From: an uncultured Bacteroidales bacterium
GTDB lineage: Bacteria > Bacteroidota > Bacteroidia > Bacteroidales > P3
Assembly: GCA_900318275.1 (NCBI GenBank)
Contig: ONJY01000001.1
Location: forward strand, 50,978-114,977
Direction of reading: 5' to 3'
Length of the DNA stretch: 64,000 bases
Program-made: the position numbers and the translations under genes
Shown: piece by piece, positions 51,051-58,961 of the stretch
How the letters are laid out: every line of letters starts with the position of its first letter
Position numbering within the stretch: the stretch's first letter is position 1
Notes under the pieces: model-generated
What the model saw: only the letters and a program-made list of their open reading frames with translations
Told to the model about the DNA's origin: nothing
The model's database searches: none

Positions 51051-51800
51051 ATGTTACAAGACTTTTCACCAAGGACTGAGGAGGCGTTGGGATACTACGT
51101 CTACCTGCTGGTGGACCCGCGAGACGGGAAGATTTTTTATGTGGGCAAGGGCAAAGGCGACCGCGTCTTTGCACACTTGCGCTGCGCCGAGTCAACCGAC
51201 GCTGAGAGTGAAAAGTTGAACACCATCCGCGACATCAACAAAGCAGGCAAGGAGGTGCGCTACTATATTGCCCGTCACGGATTGGAGGAAGCCGAGGCTT
51301 TCCTCGTGGAGAGCGTGCTGATAGACCTGCTGACCTTCCGCGACTTCAGCTCCGTGGCCAACATCACCAACATACAATCCGGCCATCATCAATTCGATCG
51401 CGGCATCAAGACCGCCGAAGAACTGGAAGCCCTCTACAATGGTGGCGAATTGGAGGAGCACGGCATCATGGACCGTGTGCTGACTATCAACATCAACGGC
51501 ACCTACAACCGGAACTACAAAGGCAAGGAGAGCATATACGAAGCCACACGTAAGAGCTGGAGACTATCGCCACGTCGAGCCGAGAAGGTGCAGTATGTGC
51601 TGAGTGAATATCGCGGCGTGGTGCGTGCCATCTTCGTGCCTGAGAAATGGGATCATGAAAAGGACAACGACAAGCGTTGGCTGTTCGAAGGTTACGAAAT
51701 CACAGAGCAGAACAACCCCGAAATCTACCACCGCTACATCAACAAGCACCTGTCCAAAACCAAAGGTACACAGAACCCGATTCATTATTACAACGTATAA
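51051..51800 (+). CDS. LEM3-like GIY-YIG domain protein
   Basis: 249 residues. Residues 12-125 form a GIY-YIG nuclease-type domain of the LEM-3-like subgroup: GYYVYLLVDPRDGKIFYVGK, then GKGDRVFAHL with the arginine and a later EAEAFLVESVLID bearing the metal glutamate. Residues 140-249 (LTININGTYNRNYKGKESIY, then EATRKSWRL and RWLFEGYE) are the domain shared with the N-terminus of the previous gene product. GIY-YIG enzymes cut DNA; in this subgroup the target is unknown. It starts 21 bases after the previous stop. Confidence 0.85.
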   Translation: MLQDFSPRTEEALGYYVYLLVDPRDGKIFYVGKGKGDRVFAHLRCAESTDAESEKLNTIRDINKAGKEVRYYIARHGLEEAEAFLVESVLIDLLTFRDFSSVANITNIQSGHHQFDRGIKTAEELEALYNGGELEEHGIMDRVLTININGTYNRNYKGKESIYEATRKSWRLSPRRAEKVQYVLSEYRGVVRAIFVPEKWDHEKDNDKRWLFEGYEITEQNNPEIYHRYINKHLSKTKGTQNPIHYYNV

Positions 51801-51818
51801 CCTTAAAAAATCAACACC

Positions 51819-52079
51819 ATGAGCGTAGAATACTATCGCAAGAAACTTATCGACCTGCGGGCCGATGTCGCCAAAGAGCGCGAAGCAAAGAAAAGAGACA
51901 ACGAACGCTATGCCGGCTACATCAAGAATGCCAGCTCACCAAGCAGCAAAGCCAGCTACCGCAAGCAGAAGATCGACCACGCCGCCAGCCACGACCGTCA
52001 AATCGAAAGCCTGAAGCGCCAGATAGAGAGCGCCAAGGAAAGCCTGGCACGTGAGCGTGCTGCCGCCAAGCGGAAATAA
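51819..52079 (+). CDS. Small coiled-coil protein
   Basis: 86 residues: YYRKKLIDLRADVAKEREAK, a short serine-rich break (NASSPSSKAS), and a second helix SHDRQIESLKRQIESAKESL ending in RERAAAKRK. This is a helical hairpin with heptad spacing and a strong positive end. No enzyme features. It probably acts as a partner or assembly factor for the GIY-YIG or channel proteins on either side, 18 and 37 bases away. Confidence 0.65.
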   Translation: MSVEYYRKKLIDLRADVAKEREAKKRDNERYAGYIKNASSPSSKASYRKQKIDHAASHDRQIESLKRQIESAKESLARERAAAKRK

Positions 52080-52116
52080 GCGGCATAGTATAATACCGAT
52101 TGTTTTTAATGTTTGA

Positions 52117-53814
52117 ATGATGACGAAATTCAAGCAGGAGTTGGCTCGTGTCTTCGACGACAACCTGCGCACAAGACAATGGCAGAACTGGGTGGACTAT
52201 GCCATCATTGGACTGATTATCATCAGCACCATAGAGGTCTTCCTTTCGACGTTTGACGGCATTGCCAACCGCTACGGCGAATGGCTTAAGGCCATTGACC
52301 TCTTCACCACCATATTCTTCACCATCGAGGTGACGTTGAGGATATGGTGCGCCGACCTCAGCGACCCCAAGTACAAGGGGTTCTGGGGCAGGGTGAGGTA
52401 CTGCTTCTCGTTCTATGGCTTCGTCGACCTCGTCTCCACCTACAGCTTCTATGTGGCGCTAATATTCCCCGTACCATATGCAGCGCTGAAGGTGCTGAGG
52501 GTGTTCCGCCTGCTGAGGGTGTTCCGCTACATGAAGTCGTTCCGCCTGCTGGGTGACGCCTTCCGGTCGAAACGGAGCGAGCTGTGGATCTCGCTGCAGT
52601 TCCTCTGCATCGTGACCCTCATCCTCTCGTTCCTGCTCTTCTTCGTCGAGCATCAGGCACAGCCGGAGGTCTATGACAACGGCTGGCGCAGCGTGCTCTG
52701 GGCTTTCGCCCAGTATATAGGTGACCCGGGCAACTTCGCCGACACGCCGCCCATCACCTTCTGGGGCCGTGTGATAGCGGTCATCGTGGGTGTGCTGGGC
52801 ATAGCCATCTTCGCCGTGCCGGCAGGTCTGATAGGTTCTGGATTCATCGAGGTTATCGAGGACGACAAAAAAGAAAAGACGTTGAAGGAACAACGTGATT
52901 TGATATATCAACGCTTCGAGGCCAACCACTCGAAGAAAAAGGCCCTGTTGAGCGACGATACGCATAGCCGACCCGCCCCTGCGCGCTATCTGTCTACGGA
53001 AGTCCTCCATTCAATATGCATGCTGACGGACAACGAGATACTGGAGGCCGTGCGCACGTCGGACGACCTGCGGCTGCGAGCCATGAAGAGCGACGAGAGC
53101 CTGCGAGTGAACGACCTGACGGTGGTGGAGCGGTTCCTTTCCAACACCAGTTACGGCTATTGCCGTTGGGACGCCGACGAGAAGCTTGTGCTGCTCGGCT
53201 CGATGGGGGCCGTCGAGTATGGCATCTCGCACATCATGGCCACACTGGCCGAGAACACCTCATACAATATCATAAGCCGTGAGAAACGCTTCTACGGAGC
53301 CGCCAACGAAACCGGCCAGCACGACAGCCCGTTCTATGCCGACATGCAGGTCACCGACGGCAACCCCATGTTCGAAGACTACATGGATGCGCTGAAGCAG
53401 ATACATCGCGGCCAGCGGGTGGTGCACATCATGAGCGGTGCTTCGGGTCGTGCCGACATCGAGGTGCAGTGGGGCATGCCATCGGGTACCGAAGGGTATC
53501 GGTTTGACGGCTCGCATGTGGCCGAAGCGGACCGCCAGTGGGTTGAGGAATTCTGCGAACGGCTGCGTCGCAACGCTGCCGAAGTCACGGTGCATTCCGC
53601 CGCACGCAAGGATTACACCTTCAACTTCACCTTCGCGACCCACAACAAGGCATGCTTCGGGCTGAAGGACACCTACATCGACCGCGCCATCTACAACCAT
53701 AGCGGTGCCACCGTTGTGGCGGTATACCTCAATGTGCTCTCGGTACTGAAAGCCCCGGACGAACGATATTTTGCCGCCCTCAAGGTGCTGATGGACACAT
53801 TGGAAAATAATTGA
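52117..53814 (+). CDS. Voltage-gated-type ion channel with novel C-terminal domain (copy A)
   Basis: 565 residues. Residues 20-260 follow the six-helix Ion_trans layout: S1 VDYAIIGLIIISTIEVFLS, S2-S3, an S4 with regularly spaced positives (LRVFRLLRVFRYMKSFR), S5, a pore helix and S6 ending AVPAGLIGSGF. The filter region reads AFAQYIGDPGNF instead of the potassium-type TVGYGD, so selectivity cannot be assumed. The last 300 residues form a soluble domain I do not recognise (LRLRAMKSDESLRVNDLTVV, SGASGRADIEVQWGM). It would sit in the inner membrane with the tail in the cytoplasm, where it could gate the pore. A paralogue follows. Confidence 0.85.
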   Translation: MMTKFKQELARVFDDNLRTRQWQNWVDYAIIGLIIISTIEVFLSTFDGIANRYGEWLKAIDLFTTIFFTIEVTLRIWCADLSDPKYKGFWGRVRYCFSFYGFVDLVSTYSFYVALIFPVPYAALKVLRVFRLLRVFRYMKSFRLLGDAFRSKRSELWISLQFLCIVTLILSFLLFFVEHQAQPEVYDNGWRSVLWAFAQYIGDPGNFADTPPITFWGRVIAVIVGVLGIAIFAVPAGLIGSGFIEVIEDDKKEKTLKEQRDLIYQRFEANHSKKKALLSDDTHSRPAPARYLSTEVLHSICMLTDNEILEAVRTSDDLRLRAMKSDESLRVNDLTVVERFLSNTSYGYCRWDADEKLVLLGSMGAVEYGISHIMATLAENTSYNIISREKRFYGAANETGQHDSPFYADMQVTDGNPMFEDYMDALKQIHRGQRVVHIMSGASGRADIEVQWGMPSGTEGYRFDGSHVAEADRQWVEEFCERLRRNAAEVTVHSAARKDYTFNFTFATHNKACFGLKDTYIDRAIYNHSGATVVAVYLNVLSVLKAPDERYFAALKVLMDTLENN

Positions 53815-53866
53815 CAGACAACATAACTAACAAACAACTGCTGTTCTCGAAACAACCTATTCAAAC

Positions 53867-55585
53867 ATGATGAAGAAATTCAAGCAAGAGCTGGCGCGTG
53901 TCTTCGACGACAACCTGCGCACAAAACAATGGCAGAACTGGGTCGACTATGCCATCATCGGACTGATTATCATCAGCACCGTCGAGGTGTTCCTCTCCAC
54001 CTTCGACAGCGTTGCCAGCCGCTACGGTGAGTGGCTGAGAGCCATAGACCTTTTCACCACCATATTCTTCACCGTCGAGGTCACGTTGAGGATATGGTGT
54101 GCCGACCTCATCGACCCCAAGTACAAGGGCTTCTGGGGCAGGGTGCGCTACTGCTTCTCGTTCTACGGGCTCATCGACATCCTCTCAACCTACACCTTCT
54201 ACATAGCTTTCCTGCTGCCTATCCCCTACTCGCTGCTCAAGGCGTTGCGAATAGCGCGACTGATGCGCGTGTTCCGCTACCTCAAGGCCTTCCGCATCCT
54301 CTCGAAAGCCATAAGCAACAAGAGTCGCGAGCTGCTCGTCTCGCTCGAGTTCCTTGCCATCGTGACACTCATCCTGTCGTTCATCCTCTACTTCGTGGAG
54401 CATGAGGCGCAGCCGGAGGTGTATGAGAACGGATGGACGTCGGTGGTATGGGCTTTCGCCCAGTATATCGGCGACCCCGGGGGATTTGCCGACATGCCGC
54501 CCGTCACCCTTGCGGGGCAGATCATCGCCTGTCTGGTGGGCATCCTCGGCATCGCCATCTTCGCCGTGCCGGCGGGATTGGTGGGCAGCTCGTTCAGCGA
54601 CGTGATGGAAGAAGAGCAGAAAAAACAAGAGCTGAAAGACACCGCTGTCGCCATCAACGAGATGATGCTGGTGAAAAGCACCAGGAGAGAGAACATGTAC
54701 TGGCCGGCAAAGAACCTCAGCTTCGGCGACCTGACGCTTAATCTCAGCATCACCGAGGAAGAGATTATCAAATCGGTAGCAGCATCAAGCAATCTGCGTG
54801 TCAAAAATCTGGCTGCAGTTGTAAACGATGGGCCAAAGACCGACATGATGGTGGTGAACCAGTTCTGTGTGAACGAGAGCTATGGATGTCACTTGGAACG
54901 TGGTTCCAGCGTCACCATCGTCAACCCGCTGGGTTTGGGCGACAACGGGCTGAGTTACTTCGACTGGCATATTGCCCAGCTGGGGGGATTCAACTATGTG
55001 GCCAACGAGATATTCTCACGCCAGCATTCCGAACGCGAGAAAAGGTGCAATTTCTACACCATAGACGATGAAAGCAAAGAAAACGCAAATTTCCTGAGAT
55101 TTGCCGACCATATCTTGACCGGACGAGGCAAGGAAGACTGGATTATTGTCATTGCCGGTGAACAAATTGTCAAGAACAAAACACACATGCACTTCGAGTT
55201 CGGTGGCGAGACAGGAGAGGAGCGTTTCGATTTCGAAGGAGGCATAGCCCCCGACCGAGACACCGTGAAGAAGCTCTTCGCCGACATGCAGAACACGTTG
55301 CAGAAAATTGGCTTGACTGTCGATGCCCACAAGGTGCAGCCTAAACTCAACCCACAGAACATATCGCGCTACCTGCAGTCGAAAACAGAAGCCAACGTGC
55401 TGCTGCTGACCATGTCATACAAACTCATGGTGTTCGGCAAAGAGGTGCACAGTGCCATCGTCAATATCGCCGACGTGCTCAACCGCAACCTCGAACACAA
55501 CCGTCCTGCAGGATTACACAAAGACGAATACCTTGTGCGTACGATAGATTCGGACTATTGGACAAAACTGTATGGTTTAAGCTGA
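53867..55585 (+). CDS. Voltage-gated-type ion channel with novel C-terminal domain (copy B)
   Basis: 572 residues. The first 270 are very similar to copy A, including S4 (LKALRIARLMRVFRYLKAFR) and the same AFAQYIGDPGG filter region. The C-terminal domain is related but far more divergent, keeping pieces such as SNLRVKNL and the later GEERFDFEGGIAPD against copy A's GTEGYRFDGSHVAE. A conserved pore with diverging tails suggests two sensors driving the same kind of channel, or a heteromer. It ends 15 bases before the pyroglutamyl peptidase gene. Confidence 0.85.
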   Translation: MMKKFKQELARVFDDNLRTKQWQNWVDYAIIGLIIISTVEVFLSTFDSVASRYGEWLRAIDLFTTIFFTVEVTLRIWCADLIDPKYKGFWGRVRYCFSFYGLIDILSTYTFYIAFLLPIPYSLLKALRIARLMRVFRYLKAFRILSKAISNKSRELLVSLEFLAIVTLILSFILYFVEHEAQPEVYENGWTSVVWAFAQYIGDPGGFADMPPVTLAGQIIACLVGILGIAIFAVPAGLVGSSFSDVMEEEQKKQELKDTAVAINEMMLVKSTRRENMYWPAKNLSFGDLTLNLSITEEEIIKSVAASSNLRVKNLAAVVNDGPKTDMMVVNQFCVNESYGCHLERGSSVTIVNPLGLGDNGLSYFDWHIAQLGGFNYVANEIFSRQHSEREKRCNFYTIDDESKENANFLRFADHILTGRGKEDWIIVIAGEQIVKNKTHMHFEFGGETGEERFDFEGGIAPDRDTVKKLFADMQNTLQKIGLTVDAHKVQPKLNPQNISRYLQSKTEANVLLLTMSYKLMVFGKEVHSAIVNIADVLNRNLEHNRPAGLHKDEYLVRTIDSDYWTKLYGLS

Positions 55586-55600
55586 GCTCAACAAGACGTC

Positions 55601-56194
55601 ATGAAGCTGCTTATTACAGGATTTGAACCATTCGGCAGTGAGAATGCCAATCCCTCATGGGAAGTGGCGAAACGCATCGCATTGGTTCATCCTGACGGTG
55701 TAGAAGTCTACGCCAGACGTCTGCCCGTTGTGTTTAACAGAGTGGGCGACGTGCTGTGGGAAGCAGTAGAGCGGTTCGCTCCTGATGTGGTCCTGATGTT
55801 GGGCGTTGCAACAAAACGATCGGTGATAAGCTATGAACGTGTTGCCATCAACATCGATGAATCGAGCAAAATGGACAACGAAGGGAAAACCTACGCTGGG
55901 ACACCCATACGCCGCGATGGTCCTGCAGCTTATTTTTCGACACTTCCCATTAAAGAGATGCGTGATGCCACCCTCTCGGCCGGACTGGCCGCCGAGATTT
56001 CGAACTCCGCCGGCACATACGTATGCAACCACGCGATGTACGAATGTCTTTATCGCATAGAACAAAGTGGGTTGGCCACACGAGCAGGATTTGTGCATGT
56101 GCCACCAGTCAACGGAAACGGCGAAACGGGAATAGACAAACTGACTGAAGCTATATATATTGCAATAGAAACACTCAAAAAACATGAAGTTTAA
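55601..56194 (+). CDS. pcp: Pyroglutamyl peptidase I
   Basis: 197 residues beginning MKLLITGFEPFGSENANPSW, the signature start of C15 pyrrolidone-carboxylate peptidase. The catalytic glutamate lies in the RVAINIDESSKMDNEG region, the cysteine in SAGTYVCNHAMYECLY and the histidine in GFVHVPPV near the end. The enzyme removes N-terminal pyroglutamate from peptides in the cytoplasm. It overlaps the next gene by 11 bases. Its place just after the channels may mean it acts with them or only shares the transcript. Confidence 0.93.
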   Translation: MKLLITGFEPFGSENANPSWEVAKRIALVHPDGVEVYARRLPVVFNRVGDVLWEAVERFAPDVVLMLGVATKRSVISYERVAINIDESSKMDNEGKTYAGTPIRRDGPAAYFSTLPIKEMRDATLSAGLAAEISNSAGTYVCNHAMYECLYRIEQSGLATRAGFVHVPPVNGNGETGIDKLTEAIYIAIETLKKHEV

Positions 56195-56954
56195 ATATGT
56201 TGTTCTTACGGCAATGATGTTGCCGATGATGGTACTTGCCCAAGAGGGAGTCGGCTTCACTGCCGACAGGCCCGGAGCCTCCACCGGTCCCGACGTACTG
56301 CCGCTGCATAGGGTGCAGTGGGAGACGGGTGTGGGCTTCAGCCGCACCTTCGACAGCGAAGCGTTCACGCTAAACAACACACTCCTGCGCTATGGCTTGA
56401 CCAATTTCGCCGAGTTGAGATTAGGCTTTGACATACTGAATCTACGTCAACGCCACACAGAGGACTCCAAATACGGAGTGTCGGCCCTCACCATAGGCAG
56501 CAAGATAAAGATGCTCGAAGGGGCGGGGCTTATGCCCAGCGTGTCGGCCTTGATAGAGATGGCTTGTCCACATATCGGCAGCAGGGATTTTGTTCCCGAC
56601 CACCTGGCGCCATCGCTCTACCTGCTCGTCAACCACGATGTCGCCGACTGGCTCGGCATCGGCTATTCCGCCGGCGCCGAATGGGGCGGCAGCGACCCTG
56701 CGCCGGCAGCCTTCTGGGCTTTGACGCTCAGCTTCGCACCTGTCGACAAGCTCGGTCTTTTCGTAGAGAGCTACAACAGATATTATCAAACGAAAGACCC
56801 GTTGCTCAATTCGAAGGGCGACTACTCGGTTGATTTCGGTGTGACATACATGGTGCACCCGAAGGTGCAGCTTGATGTAGCGGCAGACTTGAACCTACAG
56901 CAACCGGATAAATACTATGCCGTCAGTGCCGGAGTAGCTTGGCAGATCAACTGA
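56184..56954 (+). CDS. Outer-membrane transporter-like protein (phenol MetA family type)
   Basis: 256 residues with a signal peptide (KYVVLTAMMLPMMVLAQ). The mature part opens GVGFTADRPGASTGPDVLPL, followed by strand pairs such as VQWETGVGFSRTF, LLRYGLTNFAELRLGFDI and the closing YYAVSAGVAWQIN. This is the pattern of the MetA-pathway outer-membrane barrel family, whose substrates are mostly unknown. The start overlaps pcp by 11 bases, so translation is probably coupled. Confidence 0.75.
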   Translation: MKFKYVVLTAMMLPMMVLAQEGVGFTADRPGASTGPDVLPLHRVQWETGVGFSRTFDSEAFTLNNTLLRYGLTNFAELRLGFDILNLRQRHTEDSKYGVSALTIGSKIKMLEGAGLMPSVSALIEMACPHIGSRDFVPDHLAPSLYLLVNHDVADWLGIGYSAGAEWGGSDPAPAAFWALTLSFAPVDKLGLFVESYNRYYQTKDPLLNSKGDYSVDFGVTYMVHPKVQLDVAADLNLQQPDKYYAVSAGVAWQIN

Positions 56955-57010
56955 TTGCAAACATCCTTTTAGACAACAACCACAAAATAAAAAACCAAAT
57001 ACTCACTGCT

Positions 57011-57157
57011 ATGTCAATATCAAAAACGAGATCCGTCCTTTACAAGACAGCCAAAGTGCTGGGCGACATAGATGCTGTAAAAAAAGGCAAAGTTGGCAAA
57101 CGTGTAAAAAGCCGCCTATTAGGCAAGCTTACCGGCAAATTGCTGAAAAAATTATAG
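57011..57157 (+). CDS. Small basic amphipathic protein (48 residues)
   Basis: Reads MSISKTRSVLYKTAKVLGDI, then DAVKKGKVGKRVKSRLLGKL and TGKLLKKL. It has about fifteen lysines or arginines and only two acidic residues, and a C-terminal amphipathic helix. It could bind membranes or nucleic acid. No family is recognised. It is the first of three small helical genes at the end of the cluster. The ATG at 57011 follows an AT-rich leader; longer readings overlap the barrel gene. Confidence 0.6.
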   Translation: MSISKTRSVLYKTAKVLGDIDAVKKGKVGKRVKSRLLGKLTGKLLKKL

Positions 57158-57216
57158 CAGCTCACCATCTTTCCGCCCTATCTGATAGAATACTTCGGTT
57201 ATGAATTAATTGTTTT

Positions 57217-57525
57217 ATGGCACTCATTAACATCGACAAACTGAAAGATAGCGCCGGCAAAGCCCTCAAAGACGCCTCGGAATGGACTTCAAAAGCCACC
57301 AAAGACGTTTCCGACTGGACTTCGCAGACAGTCAAGGAGGTGTCGTCGCAGACATCGGAACTAAGCACCAAGGCCATCCGCGCCATGTTGAAAGGAGTAG
57401 ACCTCGACGGACTTCTGGTTCGCATAGACGAATACCAGCAGAAGAGCGGAAAGGATGCATCGAAGCTTATCGAGTTTATCGGGAACCTCAAACAACTGCA
57501 ACAAGATGGAACAGGAGAAGAGTGA
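57217..57525 (+). CDS. Small amphipathic helical protein (102 residues)
   Basis: The N-terminal half is built of 11-residue-like units (DASEWTSKATKDVSDWTSQTV, KEVSSQTSELSTKA), as in apolipoprotein- or LEA-like amphipathic helices; the C-terminal half (GVDLDGLLVRIDEYQQKSG, KDASKLIEFIGNLKQL) is a second helix pair. No signal peptide. Membrane-surface binding is a reasonable guess. It overlaps the next gene by 20 bases. Confidence 0.65.
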   Translation: MALINIDKLKDSAGKALKDASEWTSKATKDVSDWTSQTVKEVSSQTSELSTKAIRAMLKGVDLDGLLVRIDEYQQKSGKDASKLIEFIGNLKQLQQDGTGEE

Positions 57526-57676
57526 GAAGATGACCGTGCAGAAGCTGGCGCAAAGCGTGCCGTTGGCCGATGTGCTCGACATCGCAGAAGATGTGGCCAA
57601 ATATGTTCCTGCCGCCAGCGGGGTGATTAAAATAGTCATCAAGATATTGCGCTTGCTTCTTACGATTAAGAAATGA
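57506..57676 (+). CDS. Small protein with C-terminal hydrophobic helix (56 residues)
   Basis: Starts MEQEKSEKMTVQKLAQSVPL and ends in a hydrophobic, basic-tipped helix (SGVIKIVIKILRLLLTIKK) that could insert into or lie on the membrane. The start is chosen because it opens within the last codons of the previous gene (20-base overlap), the usual sign of coupled translation. It is the last gene before the cluster terminator. It could be a membrane-active small protein. Confidence 0.6.
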   Translation: MEQEKSEKMTVQKLAQSVPLADVLDIAEDVAKYVPAASGVIKIVIKILRLLLTIKK

Positions 57677-57688
57677 TATGAATCTATC

Positions 57689-57725
57689 GCCAGACGATTT
57701 TTTCGTCTGGCCGCAGCTTTTTTTG
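57689..57725 (+). terminator. Terminator of the accessory cluster
   Basis: A 9-bp perfect stem GCCAGACGA/TCGTCTGGC with a T5 loop, then CGCAGCTTTTTTTG. It closes the cluster 13 bases past the last gene. Confidence 0.8.
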
Positions 57726-57732
57726 CATACAT

Positions 57733-57763
57733 TTTGTCGGTTGAAATATTTTTATTACTTTTG
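57733..57763 (+). promoter_or_regulatory. Promoter of the AAA ATPase/helicase pair
   Basis: TTTG (57733-57736), 19 bases, TACTTTTG (57756-57763), 47 bases before the ATG at 57811. Confidence 0.7.
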
Positions 57764-57810
57764 CAATTATTATAAAAGCAATAATTATTATCTCAATAAC
57801 CGACATTATA

Positions 57811-58950
57811 ATGAAAAACAACGAAATAAGCAATCCATTCATCGTTTCGAGGAGCATTCCGGACGAGTTATTTTGCGACCGAAAAGAGGAGACAGCGCTC
57901 CTAATCAAGCATATCGAGAACGGAAGAAACGTCGTTCTGATGTCACCACGACGCCTGGGGAAAACAGGTTTGATACACCACCTGTTCTCACAGGACGAGA
58001 TTACCAAGAAATATTATACTTTCTTCGTAGACATCTATCCGGCCTCATCCCTTCAGGAGATGTGCTATATCTTCGGCAAGGCAGTATTCGAGCAGCTGAA
58101 GAGCAAGAAAGAGAAACAATGGGAGGCTTTTTTCAAGACCATTAAGTCGCTACGTGCCGGATTCAAAGTGGACACCCTCACCGGCGAACCTTCCATAGAG
58201 CTCGGTATCGGAACGGTAGAGAATCCTACGACAACGCTGGAGGAGATCTTCACCTATCTGGAGGAGGCCGACGAGCCATGCATTGTGGCATTCGACGAAT
58301 TCCAGCAGATAGCCGAATTCCAGGAGAAACGAGTGGAAGCCACCCTGCGTGGAATCATACAGAACTGCCGCAACACTTCGTTCATCTTCAGCGGCAGCCG
58401 CCAGCATTCCATCGAGCAGATGTTCCACTCGAAGTCACGTCCTTTCTACCAAAGTGCCCAACTGATGGACCTCCGCCCATTGAACCGCGAGGTGTACACA
58501 GACTTCGCCTGCCGCCTGTTCTCACTTTATGACAAACAATTGGACCCGGCGGTAGTGTCGACCATCTACGATGACTATGGGGGAATCACATGGTACATGC
58601 AGATGATGCTGAACGAGCTGTTTGCCATCACCGCTGCCAGCCAGACCTGCACACCCGCCATGTTGCCTCAGGCGAGACAAAACATCATCGACATCCAGGA
58701 AGGTGCCTACCAAACACAGCTGAACATGCTTTCCCCTAAACAGAAACAGGTGCTACAGGCCATAGCGCACGAAGGTATTGTGAAATCAGCCACCTCGGGA
58801 GCATTCATCAAGAAATACTCCCTCGATTCGGCAAGTTCCGTTCAATCCGCCATCAAAGGGCTAAACGACAAAGAAATCATCTCCAACACCGGCAACGGAA
58901 CAAGAATCTACGACTATTTCTTCGCCTGGTGGCTGAAGAACAACTATTAA
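57811..58950 (+). CDS. AAA ATPase (archaeal-ATPase type)
   Basis: 379 residues. The opening NPFIVSRSIPDELFCDRKEE and Walker A VLMSPRRLGKTGLIHHLF (near residue 44) have the PRRxGKT form of the PF01637-like STAND-related ATPases. Walker B is CIVAFDEFQQI near residue 155, and a sensor FIFSGSRQHSIEQMF follows near 190. The C-terminal 80 residues have a winged-helix look (LSPKQKQVLQAIAHEG, KKYSLDSASSVQSAIKGLND). Members are often paired with conflict or DNA genes, but their substrates are unknown. It is followed 11 bases later by the helicase. Confidence 0.88.
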   Translation: MKNNEISNPFIVSRSIPDELFCDRKEETALLIKHIENGRNVVLMSPRRLGKTGLIHHLFSQDEITKKYYTFFVDIYPASSLQEMCYIFGKAVFEQLKSKKEKQWEAFFKTIKSLRAGFKVDTLTGEPSIELGIGTVENPTTTLEEIFTYLEEADEPCIVAFDEFQQIAEFQEKRVEATLRGIIQNCRNTSFIFSGSRQHSIEQMFHSKSRPFYQSAQLMDLRPLNREVYTDFACRLFSLYDKQLDPAVVSTIYDDYGGITWYMQMMLNELFAITAASQTCTPAMLPQARQNIIDIQEGAYQTQLNMLSPKQKQVLQAIAHEGIVKSATSGAFIKKYSLDSASSVQSAIKGLNDKEIISNTGNGTRIYDYFFAWWLKNNY

Positions 58951-58961
58951 CACCGAATTCT

